Position numbers and translations under genes: made by a program
Shown: positions 8,669 through 15,833 of the stretch, piece by piece
How positions within the stretch are numbered: position 1 is the stretch's first letter
How the letters are laid out: each line of letters starts with the position of its first letter
The notes under the pieces: model-generated
Seen by the model: the letters and a program-made list of their open reading frames with translations, nothing else
Database searches by the model: none
Told to the model about the DNA's origin: nothing
Assembly: GCA_964444915.1 (NCBI GenBank)
Contig: CAYUIY010000047.1
Span: 1 to 16,446 of the forward strand
Origin: Anaerorudis sp964444915
GTDB lineage: Bacteria > Bacteroidota > Bacteroidia > Bacteroidales > Dysgonomonadaceae
Reading direction: 5' to 3'
DNA length: 16,446 nt

Positions 8669-9631
8669 TCAAATTTCATAAGTGAATGCTTCACGTATCA
8701 TTTCCAAACTTTTGGGTACAGCAGTCATGGGATCTTCGTTTCCTTCAAACTCGATTGAAATATAGCCGCGATAGTTTACTTTTCTGAAAATTTCGGCAAC
8801 CCGGCGATAGTCGATATCGAGCGTATACCATTTTCCGCCACCAAAATAGGTTTTGGCCTGAATCAACGAAGTCATGGGTGCCAACATTTCCAGCTGTTCG
8901 TACTGCCGTTCCAGAAAATTGCCGGTGTCGGCAGTTACCCGTAACCACGGCGAATCGATGGCATTGACAATACGCAGTACTCCTTCGGCAGTTCTTCCCA
9001 ACCCCCAATGATTTTCAAGACCGATTGTCACGCCGCATTTTTCGGCCGTAGGGATACACTGTTCAATGGCATCAATCACCCATTTAAATCCGTCTTCTTC
9101 GGTATAACCTTTCAAAACAGGCTCAATTCCTTTGTTGGCCATCAACTCGTCAAAAGATTCAATCGTGCCCCATCGTCCGGTATTCAACCGCATGGTAGGG
9201 ATCCCCAGTTGATAGGCCAATTCGATCTGATGAATAGTCTTCTCAACTTCGGCTTGACGCTTTTCTTTTTCGGGATAAACAAAGCCCTGGTGAGTGGAAA
9301 ATCCCATAAGATCGAGACCGGCATGAAAGGCTTGTCTTTTTAGTTTTTGCAAATACCCATTTTCTTCCGATTGCATTTGAACCAGCAAAAACTCGATACC
9401 GTCGAATCCCATTTCCGCAGCTTTTTCGATACAATCTTCGATAGGTGCATTTTCTTTGGGGCCATTGAATTGCCAAAACGAATACGTGGACACGCCAATC
9501 GGATTACATCTCGTTTTCTTCTTTTCCGTTGTGGTTTTTTCTTTTGAAGAGGTATCGCATGATGCAGCTAAACCCATTCCGACTGCGGCCATTGCCGACT
9601 TCCGAATAAAATCTCTCCTGTTTGTTTTCAT
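8669..9631 (-). CDS. Exported TIM-barrel sugar isomerase/epimerase-like protein
   Basis: This 320-residue protein has a twin-arginine-type leader (NRRDFIRKSA, residues 4-13) followed by a possible lipobox, LAASC, with Cys25 as a potential lipid site and a charged linker (about 29-41). The rest is a xylose-isomerase-like/AP-endonuclease-2 TIM barrel (PF01261 type). Likely metal ligands are Glu206 in GLENHWG, Asp235 in TADTGN and Glu294 in SIEFEGNED. The histidine many relatives use as a further ligand is not obvious; the matching strand reads LIQAKTY, with Gln258. Family members isomerise, epimerise or cleave sugars, and the exact reaction cannot be read. It is probably the first gene of an operon with the GH2 gene 47 bases downstream, with a promoter at 9694-9722. 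An exported enzyme suggests work on periplasmic sugars released from the imported glycan. Confidence 0.85.
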   Translation of the reverse strand: MKTNRRDFIRKSAMAAVGMGLAASCDTSSKEKTTTEKKKTRCNPIGVSTYSFWQFNGPKENAPIEDCIEKAAEMGFDGIEFLLVQMQSEENGYLQKLKRQAFHAGLDLMGFSTHQGFVYPEKEKRQAEVEKTIHQIELAYQLGIPTMRLNTGRWGTIESFDELMANKGIEPVLKGYTEEDGFKWVIDAIEQCIPTAEKCGVTIGLENHWGLGRTAEGVLRIVNAIDSPWLRVTADTGNFLERQYEQLEMLAPMTSLIQAKTYFGGGKWYTLDIDYRRVAEIFRKVNYRGYISIEFEGNEDPMTAVPKSLEMIREAFTYEI

Positions 9632-9693
9632 TTTATTTAATTTAATAGCAAGTATTACACAAATGACAGTAAAAATCTGGTAATTTTACGCTA

Positions 9694-9722
9694 CAAATTT
9701 ATAATTTATTTCCTAATTCAAA
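9694..9722 (-). promoter_or_regulatory. Predicted promoter of the isomerase-GH2 operon
   Basis: Minus-strand TAAATTTG (9694-9701) matches TAnnTTTG, and TTTG (9719-9722) lies 17 bases upstream. The predicted start is about 50-60 bases before the isomerase ATG. In the rest of the 309-base spacer (9632-9940) I see only the trxB terminator; 9723-9865 holds no convincing gene. Confidence 0.6.
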
Positions 9723-9865
9723 AAATTATGTTATAAAAACTTCCCAATCTCCATCATATCCTATATTTTTTATCACAGCTCTCATTAATTTATGATAACA
9801 TTAAAAAAACATGTTCCGGCGTCCATGCACCAATATACGCAATCCCATACAAAGAGGGTAGGCCG

Positions 9866-9901
9866 AAAAAGAAAGCGATAAGTTGCTATTCAACCTATCG
9901 C
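9866..9901 (-). terminator. Intrinsic terminator after trxB
   Basis: On the minus strand an 11-bp stem (GCGATAGGTTG with CAACTTATCGC, one G-U pair; arms 9891-9901 and 9875-9885) has a 5-base loop and is followed by TTTCTTTTT (9866-9874). It starts 40 bases after the trxB stop. It closes the ftsK-lolA-trxB block and isolates it from the glycan locus. Confidence 0.88.
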
Positions 9902-9940
9902 CTGAAGAAGTTGCGGAACTTAACCGACTACCGGATAAGA

Positions 9941-10891
9941 TCAGAATGAAGTAAGTCCTTTTTCGATCAAATACCGCTCGGCATCGATAGCTGCGCGGCA
10001 ACCCGTACCTGCAGCCGTAACTGCCTGTCGGTAAATGGAATCAGCAACATCTCCGGCTGCAAAAACTCCTTCCACATTGGTACGCGTGCCCGGATGTTGT
10101 GTTTTGATATATCCTGCCTCGTCCAATTCCAGAAAATCGCTGAAAATATCGCTGTTCGGCTTGTGTCCGATGGCAAGAAACAAACCATCGAAGGCTATAT
10201 CCAACTGTTCCTCATCGGGTTGCCCCATCCGTTTGACCAAATGAGCACCTTCAACTCCTTTTTCACCAAACAAACCCACCACATTGTGTTCGAAGAGAAT
10301 TTCAATCTTAGGATGATTCATCACCCGTTCCTGCATGATTCGTGAAGCACGCAGATAAGGTTTGCGCACAATCATATATACTTTCTCTGCCAAGCCTGCC
10401 AAATAAAGTGCCTCTTCACATGCAGTATCTCCGCCGCCAACTACCGCAACTTTCTTTTTGCGATAAAAGAAACCGTCGCATGTGGCACAAGCCGAAACCC
10501 CCTTCCCGGCGTACTTCTTCTCGTCGGGCAACCCCAAGTATTTGGCCGCAGCCCCCGTGGCAATAATTACCGTGTCAGCCTCAATGGTATATTCGTTATC
10601 GATGGTTACTTTTAGCGGATGAACCGAAAAATCCACTGCTGTTACTCTTCCGGAACGAATTTCGGTACCGAATCTTTCCGCCTGCTTTTTGAAATCCTCC
10701 ATCATTTGTGGGCCACTCACCCCTTCGGGATATCCCGGAAAATTTTCTACTTCCATCGTGGTGGTCAGTTGTCCTCCCGGTTGCATTCCTTCATACAAAA
10801 CCGGCTCCAAATTGGCACGCGAAGCATAAATGGCAGCCGTATAACCGGCTGGTCCTGCTCCTATAATCAGACATTTTACGCTATTTCTCAT
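9941..10891 (-). CDS. trxB: Thioredoxin reductase (NADPH), TrxB
   Basis: This 316-residue low-molecular-weight thioredoxin reductase transfers electrons from NADPH through FAD and a redox disulfide to thioredoxin in the cytoplasm. Visible landmarks are the FAD-binding GAGPAG (11-16), the redox motif CATC (Cys135, Cys138), the NADPH-binding GGGDTA (152-157), and the C-terminal FAD-contact segment GVFAAGDVAD. The frame stays open to an ATG at 10960, which would add 23 residues. I chose the ATG at 10889-10891: the family begins a few residues before the first FAD strand, AGAAG lies just upstream, and a promoter box (10958-10965) overlaps the upstream ATG, so the longer start would not be in the transcript. 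It follows the LolA-like gene by 136 bases, and a strong terminator ends it. Confidence 0.95.
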   Translation of the reverse strand: MRNSVKCLIIGAGPAGYTAAIYASRANLEPVLYEGMQPGGQLTTTMEVENFPGYPEGVSGPQMMEDFKKQAERFGTEIRSGRVTAVDFSVHPLKVTIDNEYTIEADTVIIATGAAAKYLGLPDEKKYAGKGVSACATCDGFFYRKKKVAVVGGGDTACEEALYLAGLAEKVYMIVRKPYLRASRIMQERVMNHPKIEILFEHNVVGLFGEKGVEGAHLVKRMGQPDEEQLDIAFDGLFLAIGHKPNSDIFSDFLELDEAGYIKTQHPGTRTNVEGVFAAGDVADSIYRQAVTAAGTGCRAAIDAERYLIEKGLTSF

Positions 10892-10957
10892 ACTTCTTTT
10901 TTCTATATAGATCACCCTCTCCGGCAAAAGAAGGCACTTAGGATTATCTTTCGGCAA

Positions 10958-10989
10958 CAAAGGTACAACACTTCCTCAATTTAAGGAAG
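10958..10989 (-). promoter_or_regulatory. Predicted trxB promoter with an adjoining inverted repeat
   Basis: Minus-strand TACCTTTG (10958-10965) matches TAnnTTTG. No clear TTTG is seen at the right distance; instead an inverted repeat CTTCCT/AGGAAG (10971-10976 and 10984-10989, 7-base spacer) covers the position of the upstream box. This could be an operator, for example for a redox or stress regulator, which is speculative. Confidence 0.45.
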
Positions 10990-11027
10990 CGATATAAGCA
11001 TTATCTATTTAGCTTAAATAAAACAAA

Positions 11028-11672
11028 TTAACGAAGATCTACCACCTCGATATCAGGATAATCGGCTTTGTTGAATACAAAAACCGAATCGGGAAAATTA
11101 TGGTTATCGTTATAATTTTTAATATCGATAATATTTTTCTGATTATTTTTGAGCGTTGTTTTTATCTGTAAAACCGTATTCGCCTTTTTATCCACGGCAA
11201 CCGACAGTTGCTTAAAATCGCTACGCGAACTAGCAGGTATCATATCGATAACATATGCACGTTGTCCGTTGACCGTTGTCGGTATCGGTTTTTTCAGTGT
11301 ATAACCGCTCTTATATAAACGCAACAATGCCAGAGGGCTGGTGTAAGCCACCTCTTTGGCAGACGGGGTACTGATATTCACTTCGCCAATATCTTTCAGA
11401 AACACCCATTGCGTTTTCCCGTCAAACCATATCGTTGTCGCATTCAAGTCCAACTTAAACTTGTCTCCTTTCATCATGGCTTCGCCTTGTTGGGGTCGAT
11501 ATCGCATGCCATTGGCATCGATGGTGGTAACCTCGAAGGAGAATTTTACGCCTTTGGATTGTTCGTAAGTTTCATAAGTCTTGTCCAATATTGCTCTCGC
11601 ATCGTTATTAGTCTGCGCAAAAGAGAGCAAGCCGGCCATAAAGAAAATCAAAGTGAGAATATTTTTTTTCAT
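11028..11672 (-). CDS. lolA: LolA-like periplasmic lipoprotein carrier
   Basis: This 214-residue protein has a signal peptide (MKKNILTLIFFMAGLLSFA, cleavage before Gln20) and then one domain of the LolA type: an unclosed beta-barrel with a hydrophobic cavity that carries lipoproteins across the periplasm from the LolCDE exporter to the outer membrane. Supporting segments are the early ILDKTYETYEQSKGVKFSFEV, the strand pattern GDKFKLDLNATTIWFDGKTQW, and TSPLALLRLYKSGY. The ATG at 11672 is preferred over one 36 bases upstream because it begins the signal peptide directly and an AAAGGA lies about 11 bases before it. It lies 54 bases after ftsK on the same strand and is probably co-transcribed with it. 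The LolA fold assignment is good; Bacteroidetes LolA proteins are divergent, so exact partners are inferred. Confidence 0.85.
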   Translation of the reverse strand: MKKNILTLIFFMAGLLSFAQTNNDARAILDKTYETYEQSKGVKFSFEVTTIDANGMRYRPQQGEAMMKGDKFKLDLNATTIWFDGKTQWVFLKDIGEVNISTPSAKEVAYTSPLALLRLYKSGYTLKKPIPTTVNGQRAYVIDMIPASSRSDFKQLSVAVDKKANTVLQIKTTLKNNQKNIIDIKNYNDNHNFPDSVFVFNKADYPDIEVVDLR

Positions 11673-11726
11673 TTTTGTAGAATCCTTTTTTTGATTGATC
11701 GAATGCACTGTTGAAGGTTTAAAAAC

Positions 11727-14207
11727 TTAGCGCAACGAATCGAGCAGTTTTTCAAGCGAATATTCATCCGCAATATACACGTCGCGAGGTTTGCTCCCTT
11801 GTGGAGGTCCCACGATTCCGGCGGCTTCCAGCTGATCCATCAAGCGCCCGGCACGATTATAACCGACAGAAAACTTGCGCTGGATAAGCGACGTCGATCC
11901 CTGCTGGTGAATCACGATGAGCCTGGCCGCCTCCTCGAACAACACGTCACGCTCATTTAAATCTACCGCTCCCGGTTTATCTTCCTCGTCCGTCGAAACT
12001 TCGGGTAACGCATATGCCGTTTCGTATCCTTGCTGACAGGCAATAAATTGCGTAATGTTATCAATCTCGGGAGTGTCCACAAAAGCACCCTGAATACGGA
12101 TCAGATTGCTTCCCTGCGAAAAAAGCAAATCTCCACGGCCGGTCAACTGATTTGCGCCGTTCATGTCGAGAATCGTACGCGAATCGATCTGCGAGGTCAC
12201 CCGAAAAGCCATACGTGCAGGGAAATTGGCCTTGATGGTTCCCGTGATGATGTTGGTCGTAGGCCGCTGGGTAGCGATAACCATGTGTATGCCCACGGCA
12301 CGGGCTTTTTGTGCAATACGCGCAATGGGCATTTCAATCTCTTTGCCTGCTGTCATGATCAAGTCGCCAAACTCGTCGATCACCACAACGATATAAGGCA
12401 TGTAACGATGGCCTTTATTCGGATTCAAGCGACGTTTGACAAACTTCTCGTTATACTCTTTGATGGTGCGCACGTGTGCCCGCATCAGGAGCTCGTACCG
12501 ATCGTCCATCTCTTTGGTAAGCGAATTGAGCGTCTGCGTCACGTTGGTTACATCGGTAATGATGGCTTTTTCCTCATTGGGCAGTTTGGCAAGATAATGC
12601 CTTTCGATGGCGGAATAAATATTGAATTCCACCATTTTCGGGTCGATCAACACCAGCTTCATCTCGGCCGGATGTTTTTTGTAAAGCAACGAAGTGATGA
12701 TGGCATTGAGTCCCACCGATTTTCCTTGTCCGGTTGCACCGGCAACCAACAAGTGGGGCATTTTGGTCAGGTCGAAAATAAAGACCTCGTTGGTGATGGT
12801 TTTCCCCAGCGCCACAGGCAAATCGTATGTACATTCTTGAAATTTTTTCGAAGAAATCACCGAGTGCATCGATACAATCTGCGGTTCTTTGTTGGGCACT
12901 TCGATACCGATGGTTCCTTTCCCCGGCATGGGGGCAATAATTCGGATTCCCAATGCCGACAAACTCAATGCGATATCGTCTTCCAGATTCCGAATGCGCG
13001 AAATACGGACACCCGGCTCCGGAACAATTTCATACAAGGTTACGGTTGGCCCCACAGTGGCTTTTATGGAGGTGATTTCCACACCGTAGTTGCGAAGGGT
13101 ATAGATGATTTTATCCTTGTTCTCGTTCTGCTCTTGCATGTTGACCTCTCTGTTGCCCGTATGGTATGTCTTGAGCAAATCCGATGTCGGGAAACGAAAC
13201 GACGAAAGGTCTTTTCGCGGATCATAGTCATCCAAAAATTCAACATTCCTTTCTTTTCTGCGTTCTTCCTCCATGAAAGAGGGAACCGACACTTCGATCG
13301 ACGGAATCGCAACGGAGTCATCATCGTCGGGAACAACCACCTCAAAATCGTTTTTATCGACTAACGAAGGCTCCTCGTTTTGCATTGCTGCATCGTCCGC
13401 TCCAACGGTCTCTCGTTCCTCTCCGTCGCCTTCTTCTTTTTTATTTTTCTTCCTTATCCCGAACAGGCGTTTCAAAAACGAAGGCGTTGCATCTGTTTCG
13501 GCCCTTGTCTCTCCTTCCGCCCCATTGTCTGCAAGCGCATCGGAAGCGCCTTCTTCCGTAGTGTCGGATTCCGCTTTATCATAAACCAACGTTTGACGGA
13601 TGGCATGAACCGAATTTTTGCGAACAAGAACCCAGAAAACGATAAAAAACAAACCAATCACCAAAATCACCCCGGGCCATCCAATGCTGCTTTCCAACAA
13701 CCGCTCTATCTTGACGCCATGACTGCCTCCCCAGTTGACATGGCTTTTTGGAAAAAGTTTGTTTAAAACGAAAGCGCATGCTATCGATCCGCCAATTAAG
13801 CCCAGCGCCGTGACGACAAGCGCTTTGAAAAACGAAAAATTCGAAACTTTCATCAAAAGAAGACCTGCATACACGAAAAAAAATGCAATGAGAATCGAAA
13901 AAATCCCAAACCCTCCATTAACCAGTCGTTCGGCTACGAAAGCGCCTCCCACACCCGTCCAATTCTCTATCTGCAAATCCTTATCGTTGACCAATTCGAC
14001 AAAAGAACGGTTGAGCACCTTACTTTGATCGGCGGCTCCGGTAAAAAAGAACGAAACTATGGAAAGAAAAATAAAAATTCCAACGAACGCAATCAACACT
14101 CCCACCAAAAAATGCAACCGCTCGCTTTTAAAAAATTCAATCCATTTGTTGTCACTTTTTTGTGAAGCGGATCGTTTTCTTTTTATGTTCTTTTTCGCTT
14201 TTGCCAT
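11727..14207 (-). CDS. ftsK: FtsK/SpoIIIE-type DNA translocase
   Basis: This 826-residue division protein pumps chromosomal DNA through the closing septum and helps activate dimer resolution at the terminus. Four membrane segments are visible at about 33-55, 101-119, 127-148 and 177-195. An acidic, low-complexity linker (about 210-330) is short compared with E. coli FtsK. Next come the alpha domain (about 340-460) and the RecA-like motor with Walker A GATGQGKS (490-497) and Walker B VVVIDEFGDL (607-616). The winged-helix gamma domain at about 753-815 (RLIVIHQQGSTSLIQRKFSVGYNRAGRLMDQLE...) reads directional DNA signals. The frame is intact and all motifs are complete. It is probably the first gene of a unit with the LolA-like gene. 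Confidence 0.97.
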   Translation of the reverse strand: MAKAKKNIKRKRSASQKSDNKWIEFFKSERLHFLVGVLIAFVGIFIFLSIVSFFFTGAADQSKVLNRSFVELVNDKDLQIENWTGVGGAFVAERLVNGGFGIFSILIAFFFVYAGLLLMKVSNFSFFKALVVTALGLIGGSIACAFVLNKLFPKSHVNWGGSHGVKIERLLESSIGWPGVILVIGLFFIVFWVLVRKNSVHAIRQTLVYDKAESDTTEEGASDALADNGAEGETRAETDATPSFLKRLFGIRKKNKKEEGDGEERETVGADDAAMQNEEPSLVDKNDFEVVVPDDDDSVAIPSIEVSVPSFMEEERRKERNVEFLDDYDPRKDLSSFRFPTSDLLKTYHTGNREVNMQEQNENKDKIIYTLRNYGVEITSIKATVGPTVTLYEIVPEPGVRISRIRNLEDDIALSLSALGIRIIAPMPGKGTIGIEVPNKEPQIVSMHSVISSKKFQECTYDLPVALGKTITNEVFIFDLTKMPHLLVAGATGQGKSVGLNAIITSLLYKKHPAEMKLVLIDPKMVEFNIYSAIERHYLAKLPNEEKAIITDVTNVTQTLNSLTKEMDDRYELLMRAHVRTIKEYNEKFVKRRLNPNKGHRYMPYIVVVIDEFGDLIMTAGKEIEMPIARIAQKARAVGIHMVIATQRPTTNIITGTIKANFPARMAFRVTSQIDSRTILDMNGANQLTGRGDLLFSQGSNLIRIQGAFVDTPEIDNITQFIACQQGYETAYALPEVSTDEEDKPGAVDLNERDVLFEEAARLIVIHQQGSTSLIQRKFSVGYNRAGRLMDQLEAAGIVGPPQGSKPRDVYIADEYSLEKLLDSLR

Positions 14208-14249
14208 AGATGATTCATTTCGTCACGAAAAAAGCTTTCGTATTACCTG

Positions 14250-14280
14250 CAAATTTACATGATAATTTTCAATTTACACA
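14250..14280 (-). promoter_or_regulatory. Predicted promoter of ftsK
   Basis: Minus-strand TAAATTTG (14250-14257) matches TAnnTTTG, with TGTG (14277-14280) 19 bases upstream in the place of TTTG. The predicted leader is about 40 bases. The 8-mer CGTCACGA occurs on both sides of it, at 14221-14228 and 14282-14289. Confidence 0.55.
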
Positions 14281-14577
14281 GCGTCACGATAAAATTCGGT
14301 TAAGTCGTACCGGCATACCCCAAAGGTTAATTTTTTTTTACCCTATCCGAAAAATGCGATCGGTTCTCCTGCGCCGGGGTATTTCAACCTCTGTCCGAAT
14401 ATTTTGGCTTTCGTTCGGATGTCGTAAAGAGAGGTCGGACGCTCGTTTCGAGACAAAAACCGATGTTCAAATGCAAATTGACACCGATAAATATGACAAA
14501 CCGCTCCCAAAATTTCCTAAGTTGCTTTTTTACAACAAAACATAGCATCCTATGTCAAATCGTTAAAAAATAACCTG
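14281..14577. other. Gene-free spacer between ftsK and the scaffold gap
   Basis: No convincing gene is seen on either strand. The stretch is locally richer in G+C (14340-14480) and contains an inverted repeat TCCGAA (14394-14399) / TTCGGA (14414-14419). Plus-strand reading frames here have no recognisable domain or signal peptide. It would form the far-upstream region of both the ftsK and DUF4402 promoters. Confidence 0.5.
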
Positions 14578-14632
14578 ATTTTATAATAAAACGATTCGAT
14601 TTAAGATAAAACTTTACTTGATGCATCTCTTT
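14578..14632. repeat. 55-bp sequence, left copy, ending at the gap
   Basis: These 55 bases are identical to 14733-14787, and the copy ends exactly at the first N. Each copy is maximal up to the gap, as expected when two contigs share a terminal k-mer. It is probably an assembly duplicate rather than a biological repeat. Confidence 0.9.
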
Positions 14633-14732
14633 NNNNNNNNNNNNNNNNNNNNNNNNNNNNNNNNNNNNNNNNNNNNNNNNNNNNNNNNNNNNNNNNNNNN
14701 NNNNNNNNNNNNNNNNNNNNNNNNNNNNNNNN
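14633..14732. other. Scaffold gap of exactly 100 N
   Basis: One hundred undetermined bases, a common placeholder for a gap of unknown size. Both edges are the same 55-bp sequence, so the true gap may be absent: the flanks could overlap by 55 bases, removing 155 bases from this window. Confidence 0.98.
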
Positions 14733-14787
14733 ATTTTATAATAAAACGATTCGATTTAAGATAAAACTTTACTTGATGCATCTCTTT
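14733..14787. repeat. 55-bp sequence, right copy, starting at the gap
   Basis: Identical over 55 bases to 14578-14632 and starting directly after the last N. If collapsed, it forms part of the upstream region of the first DUF4402 gene. Confidence 0.9.
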
Positions 14788-14839
14788 CTTTTTGTATTTG
14801 ATAAATCATACCGTAATTTTAATATTTTTTATGAGTAAA

Positions 14840-14872
14840 TTTGGGTATATTTTGTAGGAATTTTGTATCTTG
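14840..14872 (+). promoter_or_regulatory. Candidate promoter of the first DUF4402 gene
   Basis: TTTG (14840-14843) is followed after 22 bases by TATCTTG (14866-14872), close to the -7 box. Another -7-like box, TAAATTTG (14836-14843), overlaps it but lacks a partner upstream. The choice is uncertain. The leader would be about 75 bases, with no strong ribosome-binding site before the ATG. Confidence 0.35.
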
Positions 14873-14952
14873 AGATGTTATAATTAAAGAAAGGCGTAAA
14901 GAGATACCGTTTCTGCAAAAAGAGAGATTGTCGAACAGTAAAAAACAAAATT

Positions 14953-15480
14953 ATGAAAAAGTTGATTTTTTTGTTAACTTGCTTTTTTATAATTGCTTTT
15001 GCAGCACACCAAATGCGTGCCCAATCTCCGAGTGCTTCAGCTACAGCAAAAGCAACGGCAACCATTGTTGCACCCATAAAAATCAGTAAAACCTCCGATC
15101 TTTCTTTCGGGAATATTGTTGCCGGATCGAGCAGCGGTACCGTAAAAATCGAAACCGACAATGCCCGAAGCCATTCAGGCGATGTAACCCTCCCCGCCTT
15201 GTCAGCCGGTACCATTACCTCAGCCCAATTCATGGTTTCAGGTTTACCGAATGCTTCCTATTCCATCGCCGTTCCGGCATCGATCATCATTACCCGCGAA
15301 GGCGGAACAGAAATAATGATCGTCGATGACATTACCACGACACCTGCGATGTCGGGTACGTTGTCGGAAAACGGAGAACAAATCATCAAAGTCGGGGCAA
15401 CGCTTCACGTTGATGCCAACCAGGAAGAAGGCGTATATACAAACGAAAGCGGAATAACAGTAACGGTAGCCTATCAATAA
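14953..15480 (+). CDS. Secreted DUF4402-type protein, first of a tandem pair
   Basis: This 175-residue protein has a signal peptide (MKKLIFLLTCFFIIAFAAHQMRA, cleavage near RA/QS) and a single domain that looks like DUF4402 (PF14352): an Ala/Thr-rich first strand (SASATAKATATIV), then LSFGNIVAG near 50-58, AQFMVSGLPNASY (91-103), IKVGATLHV (145-153) and a terminal TVAYQ. The whole domain is predicted to be beta-strands, with no membrane anchor or catalytic signature. The family is known as secreted and of unknown function; its layout resembles small fimbrial subunits, which is only a suggestion. The downstream paralog shares the length and these motifs but is clearly diverged. The gene has its own upstream spacer and is divergent from ftsK. 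Product function is not known. Confidence 0.85.
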   Translation: MKKLIFLLTCFFIIAFAAHQMRAQSPSASATAKATATIVAPIKISKTSDLSFGNIVAGSSSGTVKIETDNARSHSGDVTLPALSAGTITSAQFMVSGLPNASYSIAVPASIIITREGGTEIMIVDDITTTPAMSGTLSENGEQIIKVGATLHVDANQEEGVYTNESGITVTVAYQ

Positions 15481-15732
15481 TATTCTACCTCACGGCTATT
15501 TCATGCCCGCTTCGTGCTCGCTTTAAGGCGGGGACAACAACATCGGATGTTATTGATTTGGGATAAAACTCACTTGCATTTTTTCAGCAAAAAAAGCAAA
15601 ATTCCGGAGCGGACTTGGAGCGAGGATGGTGCAGCCTTGGTACGGAGAAGGTGCGGAGAAGACCTGAAAAATGACTGCGATGCACCGTAAGTAAAGTTTA
15701 TGATTATTTAACTTTGATTTTCGAATTAATAT
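15481..15732. other. Structured spacer between the two DUF4402 genes
   Basis: No convincing gene is present. Visible structure includes an imperfect GC-rich stem (about 15505-15533), a short palindrome AACATC-G-GATGTT (15539-15551), an 11-bp A/T stem with one mismatch and a 4-base loop (15574-15599), a tandem CGGAGAAG pair (15643-15650 and 15653-15660 region), and a GGTGCA/TGCACC pair (15628-15633 and 15681-15686). The block at 15600-15690 is richer in G+C than the flanks. It may be a 3' end, a small RNA or a decayed repeat; none can be proven here. Confidence 0.45.
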
Positions 15733-15763
15733 TTTATAGATCGAAAACAATAAGCTATCTTTG
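15733..15763 (+). promoter_or_regulatory. Predicted promoter of the second DUF4402 gene
   Basis: TATCTTTG (15756-15763) is a perfect TAnnTTTG box, with TTTA (15733-15736) 19 bases upstream as a one-mismatch TTTG. The leader would be about 65 bases. It shows that the second gene can be transcribed independently of the first. Confidence 0.65.
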
Positions 15764-15833
15764 CGGCGATTTTTTAAGAAAAAGACAGTTCGTTCTTTTT
15801 TTCAGACAAAATTCAACGCAAACAACCAATTAA

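Noticed and set aside
9737..9954. Short plus-strand frames after trxB, including one ending in a protein-like stretch (LSPEEVAELNRLPDKIRMK)
   Set aside because: The frames are broken by stops or lack an ATG, and the segment is accounted for by the trxB terminator stem and the trxB 3' end. A decayed gene remnant cannot be excluded but has no support.
10892..10960. Extended trxB N-terminus (23 extra residues)
   Set aside because: The extension is not typical of the family and its ATG overlaps a predicted promoter box; the downstream ATG has the better ribosome-binding site.
12030..13364. Long open frame (444 codons) on the plus strand inside ftsK
   Set aside because: It lies wholly antisense to an intact ftsK with all motifs, has His/Arg-rich, low-plausibility composition, no signal or domain, and no promoter. 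It is a shadow of GC-rich coding sequence.
14210..14545. Plus-strand open frame of 111 codons upstream of the gap
   Set aside because: It begins inside the ftsK leader and promoter region, has no recognisable domain, no ribosome-binding site and a composition like non-coding DNA.
14578..14787. 55-bp direct repeat as a mobile element boundary, attachment site or CRISPR unit
   Set aside because: There are only two copies, both exactly abutting the Ns, with no transposase, integrase or spacer pattern. An assembly overlap explains it better.
15550..15750. Minus-strand open frame of 66 codons between the DUF4402 genes
   Set aside because: It has no domain, no ribosome-binding site and overlaps the promoter of the second gene; composition is not protein-like.
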